Source of the DNA: Porogramme epimiltina
Lineage: Eukaryota > Basidiomycota > Agaricomycetes > Polyporales > Polyporaceae
NCBI GenBank assembly: GCA_900155495.1
Contig: FTLJ01000093.1
Coordinates: 1 to 61,691 of the forward strand
Direction: 5' to 3'
DNA: 61,691 nt
The position numbers and the translations under genes were made by a program. Shown here one piece after another: positions 1 through 11,610 of the stretch. Position 1 is the stretch's first letter. Every line of letters starts with the position of its first letter. The notes beneath the pieces are model-generated. The model had not been told where the DNA came from. It saw only the letters and a program-made list of their open reading frames with translations, and searched no databases.

Positions 1-837
1 CAGCCCCTGCCCGACCCCCTATCCCGCCCCTTCCCCCCTTCCCCGCTGCCCGAGATCGCCTCTTCGCATTCGCGACCCCCGCCCGCGACAGCGAAGCACC
101 CCTCCATCAGACCGGAGCCAGGTCGGGGCCTCCGCTGGCGAGCCAACGCCTCATCACCTCGACATCCAGCGGTGCGCTCCCGATCCAGGAGCGCCTGGAA
201 AGTCCCCGGCGGCTCCCTGCTGATTACACCAACTTACCCGGCGGGCGCATCACCGCGGACGACCCTCGCCCGCCCACCTAGCCCAGCGCGCTCGCTCGCG
301 TGGCCCGGGTATCGCCAGCAGCCTCGCCCGCTGCTGTGTGCGTGTGTGTGTGCGGGCTGTCCCATCGGGCGCGCGTTGTACTCGACGGTGCGCGCGAGGC
401 GCGGGGCGGTGCACGGCGTCGGCAGGCGTGCTTGTACATAGGTCGCGCTCGCGCGGCTGTGGGGCCATCAGCGCTCCGGCCGACGCTCTTCCTGATTTTC
501 AGACGCCCCGCGTATTCGTTGCTGCGAGCGAGGGGTACTCGAGGCGCGCTCACGGGCGGCCAGGGCGCGCACTTATCTCTCCGTGAGGCTCGAGCCACGG
601 CATCACAGTCAGAGAGGGGTGTCGAGATCGAAGACATCTTAACTCCTATTCACTCGGCATTGATCTTTCATGGAGACGGCGCGGGGCAGAAGCCCCGGGC
701 CCTTACGACGAGGTGTGATCCCTACATAGAAGAGTTTCATAAATCAGAGAAGGACACGGAGGAGAGCTGGGCGGACGCAGATCCGCGAGGGCGTGCGGGT
801 ATGTCCTCAGTATTAAACTTGCCGCATCGTCTGAACA
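1..837. other. GC-rich stretch with no supported gene
   Basis: I see no convincing gene. Several overlapping open frames exist on both strands, but they are rich in Arg, Ala, Pro and Gly, have no recognisable domain, and look like what GC-rich non-coding DNA produces by chance. The 3' part of a gene lying to the left cannot be excluded. Confidence 0.5.
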
Positions 838-840
838 TCA

Positions 841-1380
841 CACCGGGGACAATAATGCATGAGATAGACCATTACATGTAAATCCCATTGAAGTCCCATT
901 ACAATTGTAAATATTGATGTGGTGCTTCATTGCATGTATTATTTACATTTTAAATGAGAATACAATGCCTGTCGTAGGACGATGCGTTGTTCCATGGGAA
1001 AGCCAGTTTAAATGGTGTTTATATGGACTAATGCATGTTATTAATCGTGGCTTCTAGTGAGCCATTTGAAATGGCCGAAAGCATGTACTAGCGTGTAATA
1101 ACATGGCTTACTGCTTATCAGCCTGTCATATAAATGGTGTCCTCTCAATCATTTGAAATGGCTACTAGTAGCGATGATCAATAACATGTATTAGTTCAGG
1201 TAAATGCCATTTGAACTGGCTTTCCCGTGGGCAATGCATCGTCCTGCAGTGCACATTTAATTCCCATTTCAAGTGTAAATAATACATGCAATGATGCATC
1301 ACATTGGTAGTGCCATTTGTAATGGGATTTCTATGACATTTACATGTAATGATCTATCTCATGTATTATTGACCCCGGTG
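841..1380. mobile_element. MITE-like fold-back element, nearly palindromic over its full length
   Basis: The element begins CACCGGGGACAATA and ends with the near inverse, TATTGACCCCGGTG. The two halves (about 841-1110 and 1380-1111) are imperfect reverse complements throughout, with a small palindromic centre near 1105-1123. It is flanked by TCA on both sides (838-840 and 1381-1383), which reads as a 3-bp target-site duplication. It is much more AT-rich than its surroundings and has no coding capacity. CAC termini with a 3-bp duplication would fit a non-autonomous derivative of a CACTA-like DNA transposon; that class assignment is inference. The structure itself is directly visible. Confidence 0.8.
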
Positions 1381-1383
1381 TCA

Positions 1384-2361
1384 TGATCAATCAGGCCCGC
1401 CACCGACAGAAGCGCGAGGACCCCCTCACTCACGCAGGTGTGTGGCCTCCATCCGTTGTGCAGGTGAGAGCGGCCCTGAGGATCCATCAAACATACGCTT
1501 CTGGTCTGCCCTCGAGACGACCTCCGGAGCCTCGGAAACTGCACTCCGCCCGCAAGAGGCCTCGTGCGTCGCGGCTCCAGTGCGCCACCGCCACAGCTCG
1601 AGCTCTTCGTCGTCCCAGAGCCGTTATCTGGCGCCGACGTCGACGCGCTGCTGCGCGCGGGCTTCCTCCCGCCCCAGCGTGCCCTCCTATCTCTCGCGGA
1701 TGCTTTAGTCAAAACCGCTGCCGGAGGAGGTCCTAGGGCGCTTGGCGCCCGCGAGCTTCGATCACCAGGATTTAAGGTTAACTGCGCGGAAAAACCGAGT
1801 GTCCGAGATCGCCAGCGCGGGGTGTGCCAGGGCCCGCCCGCGCCGTCCGGTACGTCATGACCGACATGTCGCAAACACTGAGACATGACGTCAACGCACC
1901 CCGGAAGGGCCGGATGCGCACAACTGCTCGCGGCCTGCAATGGCGCGCACCGGTGCTTGCGCCCCGGGTCGTTGAGCGCACGTGTGGGGACGTTGGGAGT
2001 CGTTAGGACGCCTCGCGATATCCGCGCATCCGTCTTTCCGACGAGACGTCGAGAAGGTGCTTGGGCAGTGGAAAACGGCGCTAGATACTCTAGTGGATAA
2101 CGTCCGCCGGGGCGGGACGACTAACTTAGGGTAGATATTGCTGCAACGACAGTGGGCGAGTAGGTAGCGATATAACGATATATGTATAGCAAGTGTCCGC
2201 AGGCGGGAAGCAGAAACGAGAAAAAGATGGAACAGAAAATGAAGCACACACAGCGGACATATCATGAATCAAGGAGCCCCGTCGGCCCCCGCGCGCTCCC
2301 CGCGCGCACGCAGCCACTCACGCCTCAACAGCGAGACGGGAGCGGGTGGCACACCCAGCGC
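1384..2361. other. Intergenic region; possible orphan exon around 1584-1760 (+)
   Basis: No complete gene is visible. On the plus strand about 60 codons between roughly 1584 and 1760 give a protein-like, leucine-rich, low-arginine stretch (for example LELFVVPEPLSGADVDALL). It reads more like real coding sequence than the other frames here, but I find no start, partner exon or family. It could be a remnant exon left of the MITE insertion, or chance. Confidence 0.2.
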
Positions 2362-4553
2362 TCACTCCTTATCCTGGTACGGATCCGAGTAGCGCGACGA
2401 ACCACCCTCGGCGCCGTACAGCGGCGCCTTGGGCTCGCGCGCCTCCGCGTCGTGCAGGGAGCGGTACGCGGACGGGCCCGTCGCGTCCTTCTTCCTGCGG
2501 CAGCCCGCGATGCACGCGATGAGCCCGCCGATGACCGCGACGCCGAGCAGCGACGCGAGCACGACGACGAGGATCTCGTACAGCTTCGCCTAAGGGGAGC
2601 ACGGTCAGCCCGGGACGTTCTGACGGGGAGCGAAACGGAGGAGGGGGGGGCTTACCTTGGACTTGTAGTAGTTGTAGCTGTTGTTGTTGCTGGTGTTCTC
2701 GTCGTCCTCGGCGGCGAGGTTGCCCGCGATGGGCGCGGCGGGGGTGCCGGACGCGTACGCGGCGTCGCTCGACGAGGCGTAGCTGTACGTGGACGCGCTC
2801 CCAGTCGGGTAGGTGCTCGCGTGTGTGGTGGTGGTGACGTACGAGTACGTCGACGGTGAGGACGATGCGTGCCAGTTCGAGGACGAGCTGGACGTCGAAT
2901 ACGTGGTCGTGTACGTGGTGGAGGGCGTCGAGGAGGTCGTGGCCCACGATGATGAGGAGGACGTCGTGTATGTATACGTGGAGGCCGAGGAATAGAGAGT
3001 GCCGGAGCCTGAGGCGTACGACGTCACGCTAGAAGCCGCGCCAGTCCAAGTCGTCGTGGCAGCACCCGAGTAAGTGGTCTGGTACGAGCCGGCGGCGGTC
3101 TTCCAGTTGTTGTTCGAGGGCTGGATGGGGAGGAACTTGTAGTAAGGCGTGTTGGACTGCTGCGAGAGACCGGCACGGTAGTAGAACGCGGACACTGAAA
3201 GAACAGCCGTCAGATAGGGTCTGATATAGTGTCGACTTCATTACTCACGGAACTGGAAGCCGAAGATGATGTCGAAGTTGGGGACGGCGGCGACGGCCTC
3301 ACCCTTGGTGAAGACAGAGCCGATGCACTGGTCGCCCCACGGATTCTTCGCGACGAGCGATTCAGTGAAGACAGGGTACTTGGTGCCACCGATGGAAATC
3401 GAGAACGAGATCTCGGTGTCGCAAGGAATCTGGTAGTATCCGAACGTGGACTGCTTAATGTACTTCGAGCCGGAGATGCCCTTGTAGAGGCCATCAACAA
3501 TCGAGTCGGGGAACATGGACCACCGGGTCGCGGTGTCGAGCTCGACAACGACCTTGCCCGCGTCAACCTTGGGCACGGACGAGTTCACGTATTGCTGCTT
3601 GCCGGAGATCCAGAAGTAGTCGTCGATGTAGAAAGTGCCGTCGTTGCGGGACCAGACGTAAGGCTGGTTGTTGATGCCCATCAGGTCGGGGAGGCCATAC
3701 TCGGTGACGTTGGCGGATGAAAGACCGAGGTCCTCCCAGGTGAGCGTCTGGCCTGCGACCATGATACCGGCAAAGTCAACCGGAGAAGAGGATTCGTAGG
3801 CGGTCGACCAGTCGTAGAACGTGAGCATGTCGTAATACCACTTGCTGTAGTCATTAGGCCACTTCGCGTCCAGGTAGGAGTACATGGGGTTCATAGGCTC
3901 GTTCATGTTGATGCCCATGTATCCCCACTTGATGTTGTCGTAGTCGACTCGAGGCATGCCTGACGGCCAGCTCCCCGCAGTGACTGCAAGGGCACATCAG
4001 GAAGCGTTTCGGAAGTGCGGTGGGTGTAAACGTACAGTACTCAAGGGTGACTTCCTCTTCAAAGATGCCGACTGATTCACGGCCATCCTGAACTATTTAT
4101 CCGCAGTTAGTATGCACCGCGCGTTCTGGGAATAGGTAGGCGTACGTACCCTGAATGGAAATGCTCTCGTCGATCGTAATCGAGTGAACACTTCCGTTCG
4201 CAGCCGCGTACTTGCCATCATAGAGGATGAGGCCGCCCCTGCGAGCACACACAAATCGATGTGAGCGCTAGTTCTTGGCGCGCGGGTAGCCAAGGAGACA
4301 CGCACCATGTGCTGTCGAGGTATGCAGCGTACGTCTGCTGCTGGACCTCGATGGCCAGGTAAAGGTTCGTCTCGTTCTTGTCGATATAAATTATGCTATC
4401 GAGGTAGTCGCTCGGGGCGCGCGCGGCGAGGGCGCTGGTCGCGCGGCGCGCGAGCTGGAGGGGGCGTGCGGCCGGAAGGGAAAGGACGGACGGGGCGAGG
4501 GAAGCGGCAAGCAAAAGCGCGCGGAGCGCAGAGAAGGAGGAAGAGAGAAACAT
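2362..4553 (-). CDS. Membrane-anchored aspartic-peptidase (A1)-like protein
   Basis: The hand-built model has six exons: 4306-4553, 4150-4238, 4036-4092, 3249-3983, 2656-3194 and 2362-2589, giving 631 aa. Residues 1-25 form a signal peptide. The next ~370 residues resemble the pepsin-like A1 fold, including a C-terminal lobe with the typical Cys-Cys loop and the ending DIIFGFQF before a final strand. Positions where A1 enzymes carry DTGS and DTGT read LDSTW (Asp80) and LDTAT (Asp281), so both aspartates survive but the glycines do not. A Ser/Thr/Tyr-rich stalk of ~160 residues follows, then one transmembrane helix (about 561-584) and a ~45-residue basic, presumably cytoplasmic tail. Activity is therefore doubtful; it may be a cell-surface pseudoprotease. 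The start at 4553 is preferred over an in-frame ATG at 4580 because it opens directly on the signal peptide. Confidence 0.68.
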
Positions 4554-4615
4554 GTCTTGAAAGGGAGCGGACGGAGGCAAGACTGGAGAACGGAGCGGCG
4601 CCGGGGGGGACGCGG

Positions 4616-4622
4616 CTTATAT
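4616..4622 (-). promoter_or_regulatory. TATA-like box of the aspartic-peptidase-like gene
   Basis: The reverse strand reads ATATAAG, 63 nt upstream of the chosen ATG. This is a sensible distance for a fungal core promoter with a short leader. Seen in sequence only; no transcript data. Confidence 0.4.
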
Positions 4623-6173
4623 GGCACCGTCGTCGCTGGTCGTGGTGTGCTGTGACCCCCGCCTGCGCCCTCCTCGCGGCATATCAACTCTGATGCCAGC
4701 AAGCGATCCTGTGCATAGGGCGCAGGCGCCTCCGGTCTGTCCGGACACAGCTCGCCAATGCCGCCTGTCACCGCCGCCCCGGGCGGTGCGCCTTGCCCCG
4801 AACGGGCAGCCCCGCCGGCCTCCACGGTCGTCCCCGCAGCCGCGCCCGCCGCCAACACCCAGCTGCTCGCCGTCGCGTCCCCCTCTCGGACCGGGTGCGG
4901 CTGGACAACAGCATCCGGGGGCCCCGGGCCTCTTGCGAGAATTATCGCGCCCACGCTGCCTACGCGCACACCCGGCGATCGTCCTAAATCAATTGTGTCC
5001 CGGCGCACTGCACGACCGCCTCGCGCGCCCAGTCTCGAGCGCGTCCTCGCCTCGCGCCCGCGGCCCACGGCGCGTGCACAAAGCATACAGCCCTCCCGCT
5101 CGCCCTCCCCCCGGTGCATCCACGGACGCCTACATCACCCCCGCCGTCTGTATGCGCGCCGATTTGACCATCATTGGAATCTTGCGCGATCGGCGGGGCC
5201 TCCAGGAATCAGGGTACGTGGTGTTTTTCGAAATCAAAACTGTGGACTTACCACCCCTCTCTGCATCTTGAACACGAAAGCCCGCGCGTGTTCGGCCCCG
5301 GCGCTCGGCCTGAGACACGACCTCCTTTACCTATGGCCTTCACCTCTTGCTGTGCCGTACCGGACTGATGGTGGCACCGTATAGCAGGAGCGTGTGTAAA
5401 ATGACCATGTCGTCATCGACTCAAAAAGTGCGCTCTGTCGCAACTGCTCCGTCTGGGATGGTGAATGCGCTGCGCCGTCCCGGAAACACTCTCAATGTTC
5501 ACCCCTCAAGAATGCTCCGCGACGCCGCTGCGAGGTCGCCCGCCGTTTGAAGTCTCGTCACGGCGTAAATCTAATCTTCACGGGCGGCTGCAATCGCAGA
5601 CGGATCCTGCCTCCGGTCTCGCGCGCACTCCAAGCGGTACCGGTGCCTGCGTCGCGCTCGACCCGCCCATGTTTGATCCACCATTACGACGCGCGCAGCA
5701 CCGCCCGAAGTCCCTGAAATACGGTGCTTCTTGGCTCTCTTCTGTCAGCCAAGGAGGTCCGCACCCACCATCGCCGTGCACCGGAGCAGTTGTTATTGGG
5801 CGTGCATTCATTTGAGGGGCTGGTGAGCAGTCTCAGTGTCCCTTCATATATATAACCGCTCCAAAATGGTCTAGCTTAGACGCTTCGTTTGAGCAACATT
5901 CTTCCATTTGTTTATCGCTCGCCAGCGTCCTGCTTCGGAACTAATTTCGCCAACGGCGTTGCGAATCACTCAGCTCGTCGGGGGATATGTATGCAACGGT
6001 ATAGATCAATTGCACGCCAAGTCTGAGGAGCAGGTACGTATATTACATGGGGATGTGATGGTAATGTGGTGACTATGTGTAGAGGTGGGATGCTATATGT
6101 ATGTAGGATGATGAGAGGACAAACGTCTGACACGAATACAATAGGCGGAATGCAAGAAATGGGTCCATTGGCT
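4623..6173. other. Intergenic region, no gene seen
   Basis: This lies between the peptidase-like gene (transcribed leftwards) and the 3' end of the TFIIA gene. The open frames are compositionally random and change strand without pattern. It probably holds the upstream region of the peptidase-like gene and the TFIIA 3' UTR. Confidence 0.5.
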
Positions 6174-7300
6174 CTACCACTCGAACTCGCTACAACGACT
6201 TTCAGACAAAAACCTAAACCTCGATGAGAGGCAACGTACCCAGTGCATTTGGCGAACAAGTAGTCCTTGCCGTTCACGTGAATCATGCCATCCTTGAGAA
6301 CACACTTCCACTTGTTCTTGACCCGAGCAACCTATGGTAGCATGATGTGAAGCGGGAAAAAGATACCTTGCCGATGGTACTCACCTTGTCGTATGTGCAG
6401 AACACGATGTCGTTGTCTGCGGCACCGCCCTCGATCCCATCTTGCTCGTTGTCCGAATCAGAGTCGTCCAAATCGCTGTTAATGGCCTCGGAATCGTCTG
6501 CCCTGGCCGTGGACGAGGCTTGAGACGGCTGTGGGAGTGAAGGATGGGATGCCCTGGGCGCATAGTTCTGACTTGGAGGAGGGGACGGCGATTCAGATTC
6601 GGAAGAAGAAGGTCCATCAACCTGAGGGATCCGCGCAGGGGCAGGAGCAGTCTGTCCATTCGTCGCGGGCGCCGACGGCGGATAGCGTGCCGTGGGAGGG
6701 GGTGGCGCTGGACCTGCAGCGCTCGGTGGTCGCCCATTTGTCGCTGGAACCTGATAGGAGACCGGTTGCGCAGGTGCGACAGGCCTTCCGGTAATCTGAG
6801 GGCCAGGTAGAGGGGCGATGCCATATCCTGGATTACCCAGCATGTAGCGAGGGTCTACAGGCTCTGCCTTGACATGAGTTTGACCAGGTGCCATTGGGTG
6901 GGTTGTCGAAGTGTATGTCGTGTGGGGTTGATAATGACTGTGCGCCATTGCGTGCATGGGGTGCGGAGGATACGATGGATGCGCCTGCGCAGGAGGAGGG
7001 GGAGGCTGGGGAGGTTCAAAATCGGCAACATGAGAGGCGATGACCTTCGCCTCCCATTTCTACGCGGCGAATGGCTGGGTAAATGCGAGATCAGATGGGT
7101 GAATTGCAGTATACTCACGCTCTGCAAATCAGCAAGAACGTCCTCAGATACGCCAAAGTCGTCGAACTCGGACTTTATGTTCTGGATAACCTCGTCGATG
7201 ACGGCGCGATAGATGGTGGGCTCAACAAGATACACCGTCATCAAAGGTACTAGTTAGGATACACCTGCGGTGAGTCGCTCACCACAATCTTATTCGACAT
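6174..7300 (-). CDS. TOA1: Transcription initiation factor TFIIA large subunit (alpha/beta)
   Basis: TFIIA stabilises TBP on the TATA box during RNA polymerase II initiation. Five exons (7283-7300, 7119-7220, 6385-7059, 6240-6331, 6174-6189) give 300 aa. Residues 7-50 match the N-terminal four-helix-bundle region (YRAVIDEVIQNIKSEFDDFG). A long Pro/His/Gln-rich linker follows, then an acidic Asp/Ser block around 235-255. The C-terminal beta-barrel part carries TYDKVARVKNKWKC and the ending GKDYLFAKCTGEFEW, the normal terminus of the family. The first exon codes only MSNKIV and the last only the final codons, so automated callers can easily miss both ends. Length and architecture are normal for the family. 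It is transcribed divergently from the coiled-coil gene at 7820. Confidence 0.93.
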
Positions 7301-7819
7301 CGCGCCGCTATGCTCCCGGGACCGTCGACAACAACGAGCACTAGCGCGGGGGCACCGGGGGTGAGAGGAGGGGACAAGGAGAGGGCATTTATAGAAGGTT
7401 GCGATTGAGGGAAGAGGTGAACTCCGGTTCAAGCTCCGCCGTCTGATACCTTTCCCGCGCACGGACCATTGGCCCTGGATGACGTCATCTCCCCTGCCAG
7501 TCATGGGACGCCTTTTGTACTTATCACCGCTCCAAACTTACAGTGCGGGGCCGGATATCCACTTTTCTCAACGCTATCTGCTCCAACTTCGGCCTTGCGG
7601 TCGGTGGACGTCAAGATACTTCAGGGCACAGAGCACAGGTTCACCGGCATCGCCCCACTGACGTAGGCTCTCTCGATATGCATAAAAAGCCCAGTTTGTC
7701 AGTCTTTGTGGTCTCACCAAGAACCCATCTCGCCCCACATAGACACGAGACATAAGGTCTGTCCTGGCTTCGGACCAACAAATAATCCAAACTAATGATA
7801 CTCATACACCTGTACAGCC
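7301..7819. promoter_or_regulatory. Divergent promoter region, TFIIA gene / coiled-coil gene
   Basis: About 520 bp separate the two divergent start codons. An A-rich CATAAAAAG motif at 7680-7688 could serve as the core promoter of the rightward gene. No other specific motif is recognisable. Confidence 0.4.
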
Positions 7820-8341
7820 ATGCCGCTCTTCCGCTCTTCCTCTCCTGAACACACCGCACCCCCTCCCACTGAGTCCCCGTCTCAGACCCGGAGCGGCGGT
7901 TTCTTCTCTCGCCGCGCAGGCTCCCCAGAGAGCACGGCCAGTTATAACCAATCCAATGGCAACGCGTCCGTGCGTTCTGGTTCAATTCGGTCTGGCGGCT
8001 TCTTTGGCCGTCGCCGGTCTTCCTCCTCAGACTCGTCCAGGGACCATGCCATGGACCTCAAGCATGATCCTTCCATTGTCGCGGCTCGTCAGAAAGTCAC
8101 AGATGCCGAGTCAGCGGAGTCTGCAGCCGATCGTGCCCTGAACGAGGCGCGTGCTGCTGTACGGGCTGCCAAGGAGCATGTTAGAGTGCTTGAGCAAGAG
8201 GCTCTAGAGGAGTTCGTACAGGGCTGTCGTTTACCTTTTTCAAAAACCTAACTCTTTATTAGGGCCCGCCGTGCCAAAGCAAAGCAAGCCGAAGTGAAGA
8301 CCATCAGGAAGAGCACTGGTCGACTCGGTCGTCACGGCTAA
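7820..8341 (+). CDS. Small basic protein with a C-terminal coiled coil, unknown function
   Basis: Two exons (7820-8211 and 8263-8341) give 156 aa. The donor GTTCGT inside the GAG GAG codons, rather than the next GT, restores the helix frame in exon 2 (EEARRAKAKQAE). The N-terminal half is Ser/Pro/Arg-rich and disordered, with two copies of an RSGGFFxRR motif at residues 24-32 and 57-65. Residues ~80-150 form a strongly helical Ala/Glu/Lys/Arg segment that looks like a coiled coil. There is no signal peptide or membrane segment. I do not recognise a named family. The phosphorylatable Ser/Arg-rich head and coiled coil suggest a scaffold or stress-related protein, but that is only a guess. Confidence 0.72.
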
Positions 8342-8727
8342 GACAGTCCAGTCCTCAATACCGAACATGTGCTGCCCACGGACTAATATTAAATGCTCCC
8401 CGGAGTGTTGACATACCTTCATATTCCATTGGTCTCGATTACTTGATATGGGTCTCCACACTACACAATGGTCTTGATTGTCACGATATATTTTACCTAG
8501 TGGCTCATCGCCCGAATGTTATTCCCCCCTATTTCATACCTGGTAGTAGTGACACATTCAGCTATTTCATCGCTACCGGCCTGAAACTAAGTGCTACATG
8601 TCCCCGCAGAGGCGAAGGCGGTCATGGTGTGCTGAGTGCCACATCGACAAACAGAACCAAACACTGACGGCAGCACGTCGCACTGCGCAGTGTGCCGCGG
8701 TGGAAGTGCCTGCAGCGACCATCCATT
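8342..8727. other. Intergenic region, no gene seen
   Basis: A short AT-richer gap between two co-oriented genes. It presumably contains the 3' UTR of the coiled-coil gene and the promoter of the Vps3844-like gene. No specific element is recognised. Confidence 0.5.
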
Positions 8728-9851
8728 ATGAAGGGACTCCTCGTCCCTCTCCTCCTCAGCGGCCTTTGCCAGGCCGTTCGGGTATATCTCCATCCCGCAC
8801 CCACATTCCCTCCACGTCTTTCTGCTCCTCACGCCGGCGCCGCGCTCTCCTCCCACCTCAACCTTGAACGGTTTGAAGATGCTGTGCCATATGCTGCTGA
8901 GCAGGAGCTGTTTGTGGGCTCAGATTCCAGCACAGGACTCCTGTTAACGATTAGCGAGGAGGACGCCAAAGGTACGTTCCCCTTACCCCGCATACACGAA
9001 CAGGGCATAACACAGGAGCAGAGGTCATCCCTTCGTCTCTCAAGAAATCCACATTCTCCATTTCCTCCACCCCAACACCCAACTCTCTTTCCGCCCTCAT
9101 ACCCACATACATCGACCGCGCGCAACATGTATACTCTTTCGTATACGAGACGTCCGCACCCGCCGCCGCTGTCGTCAGCTCCGTGAAGGACTTCCTCGAT
9201 GGAGACTACCCTGCGGACCGCTTCGGCGCGTTCGACCTTACTGCCCTCTCCACGCTCAAGCAACACCTCGGTGCCAACGACGAGCAGGTTCTTTCCGCAT
9301 ACGCCGCCATCCGCTCAACTCTCCTAGCGCTCTCCACGCGTCCGGACGTCAAGCTCGCCATCGTCTCCGTCCCCACCCCCGGCTCGGTGCACGGCAAGCG
9401 CCAGCAGCCTCCGCAGACCCCGCTCCCCCCACCGCTCCCGCACCCCGCGGAGCCCATCGACTCCATCTCGACGTGTCATGCGAGCGCGGATGTGTGCGGG
9501 AACGCGACGAGCGCGTGTAGCGGGCACGGCGAGTGCGTCGCGGCGACCAAGGCGGGCCGGACGTGTTTCGTGTGCGCGTGCGCGACGACGATAGACACGA
9601 AGGGTCGTAAGGAGCACTGGGCAGGTGGCGCGTGCGAGCGCAGAGACGTCAGCGGGTGAGTGTGTTCCAGCGTTCACACTGAGTGCAAAGTTACTGATGG
9701 ATGTTTGCTCGTCAGGCCGTTTGTGCTGCTTGCTGGCACCACTGTTGCGCTGTTGTTGCTCGTTGGAGGGTCTGTCGCCCTTCTCACTGGTGTCGGTGGA
9801 GAGAAGCTGCCCAGCACCCTCACCGGGAGTGGTCCCCACGGCTCGCGATGA
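8728..9851 (+). CDS. Vps3844-type single-pass membrane protein
   Basis: Three exons (8728-8971, 9022-9655, 9716-9851) give 337 aa. Residues 1-17 are a signal peptide (MKGLLVPLLLSGLCQA). A long lumenal region of ordinary composition follows. It ends in a Cys-rich EGF-like segment (CHASADVCGNATSACSGHGE, then CFVCAC and a final Cys) that characterises the fungal Vps3844/DUF3844 C-terminal domain. One transmembrane helix spans about 295-318, leaving a ~19-residue cytoplasmic tail. Family members are linked to vacuolar protein sorting or the ER and have no known catalytic role. The ATG at 8728 is preferred because it begins exactly at the signal peptide. Splice phases are consistent across all three exons. 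Confidence 0.85.
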
Positions 9852-9960
9852 TCGAGTTTATGTATATCGTATGCCGTGCGTGTAATGCATTCCATCACTC
9901 GGACATAGTATCATAATTGCCGTACTTCCGCGCGACTGCACTGGGTGGTCACATTCGGTT

Positions 9961-11610
9961 TCAACACCAAGCATGTCTCGATATCTCATCCCTCTTTTCC
10001 ACCTCAACCATGTCCAGCCGGTGCTCTTCCGGCGGTGCGAAGGATTCAATAACACGTTCGAAGACGAGCGCTGTCGACGGGGTCGCCGTTTGGGGCCCGC
10101 CGTCTTGGTTTACTGACTGCAGGTTGAGAAGGAAACGAGCCACCAGGATGGCTGTAACCCTGTGCACCATAAACAGGAGGCTTATGATTAGGCACGGCAC
10201 ACGAAGCATCACATAAAGACTTACGGGTTCGTGAATACTGTTGCATAACTAATGGCTTTGAGCGGCGACTCGCCCTGTGCAATGCATAGCTATCACGAAG
10301 AAGCACTGACTATGGGAGCAGCATGGTGGCTCACCACAGCGTAGAGTGTCAGCAAGAGGTGGACGAGATTGCAAACAAGGAGTACGCTGTTATTCGTGTT
10401 CGAACGCATCAACTGTTGTCGGGCTGACGGATTAGGCCGATACTTACATGAAATAGATTGAACCTGTGGGCGTTTCAATCAGAGAAAGACTAGTGTGTAC
10501 AAGAAGTAGCACCGACCGTCCCGTAGCATGACTTCCGACAGCGAGCCACGTCCGCCTGATGCACGGATAAGCTGTCTCGTCCTGTATAGCCTACGCCAGG
10601 TGACAAAAAGTAGGAGCGCATCTGCCACAACGAGGCTGACCCTTGATGTGATTGTAACTGAGGGCCAAATGCACCTTCAACATTCATCCATAAGGTCATA
10701 GCTGGCTGTACGCACATCTAGTCGACCTCAATGAGCGACCGTACCTTTCGAAAAGGGAAACATCGCGTACTGTCGTGAAAGGGATGCGCTGACGGTACTT
10801 ACACTCGTACAGCCTATCAGGGGGACGATGGCCCCGCCAGATCCGATGATGGTATTTGCCTGGCATAGTATTTGTGAGATATCCATTCTAATGTGCTTCA
10901 TGGGTCCACACCTACCACATTTACGCCAAAAGGGGTTGCTGAAAGCAGAAAGACAAGGAACGAAATAACTCTACCCCCACCGACTCCAAACGCCCGCATG
11001 GCTGAAAAGACTTTTGTAACATGGTCAGTAAGGAGCCAGAAGAAGTGAAGCGATTCGTACCTGCCCATGGAATGTACTGAGTCGCAAGAAGGATTTGGAT
11101 AGCCTGCCCGGAACGTTCACAGCTGTGGATATCCGAAGTCAATAGCTTCCGTTCAAACGACGGCGGTTATGGCATACTTCTATGAGAGATGGTCAGCAAC
11201 GAAGGCGGTAAGAGCGTTATCGATAGGACTCACTTGGTTTGAAGTGTGCTGGAAGTCAGTACTGAACTCCAGAATCCGTACCCCTAGGCTGGAATACCTG
11301 ACCACGAAAAACAAAGCTGAGGAACCGGACCACTTCTTCTGCCAGAAGAGCTGTTTCTCTTGACCTAGGGTGATGATGTGCTCCCACATCACGAGGACTA
11401 CGACACAGAGGTTGAAGGATGAGTAACGTAACAGAGACAGCGGTCGAGGTAGCGACAACGAAACATACCTACAGTGGCCGTCCCTAATCGTGTAACTGGG
11501 CTATAATAGAATCATATCATCAGTTCAGGAACCACAAAGCGACCGGCAGAAAGCGCGCACAATAATGTATCATATTCCGCTACCACTGCGCTATCCATGG
11601 AAATACTCAT
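9961..11610 (-). CDS. DUF6533-type multi-pass membrane protein (approximate multi-exon model)
   Basis: I recognise a chain of short exons on the minus strand matching the fungal DUF6533 family, unknown-function proteins with about seven transmembrane helices. About 11380-11440 gives LVMWEHIITLGQEKQLFW, the N-terminal signature. About 11000 gives MRAFGVGGGRVISF. About 10830 gives CQANTIIGSGG. About 10500-10620 gives ADALLLFVTWRRLYRTRQL and the LRDG motif. About 10380 gives LLVCNLVHLLLTLYAV. About 9961-10180 gives FMVHRVTAILVARFLLNLQS plus a hydrophilic tail ending at the stop at 9961. The start (ATG at 11610) and several small exons are uncertain, and I did not close every splice phase. A partly decayed gene remains possible. 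Confidence 0.6.
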
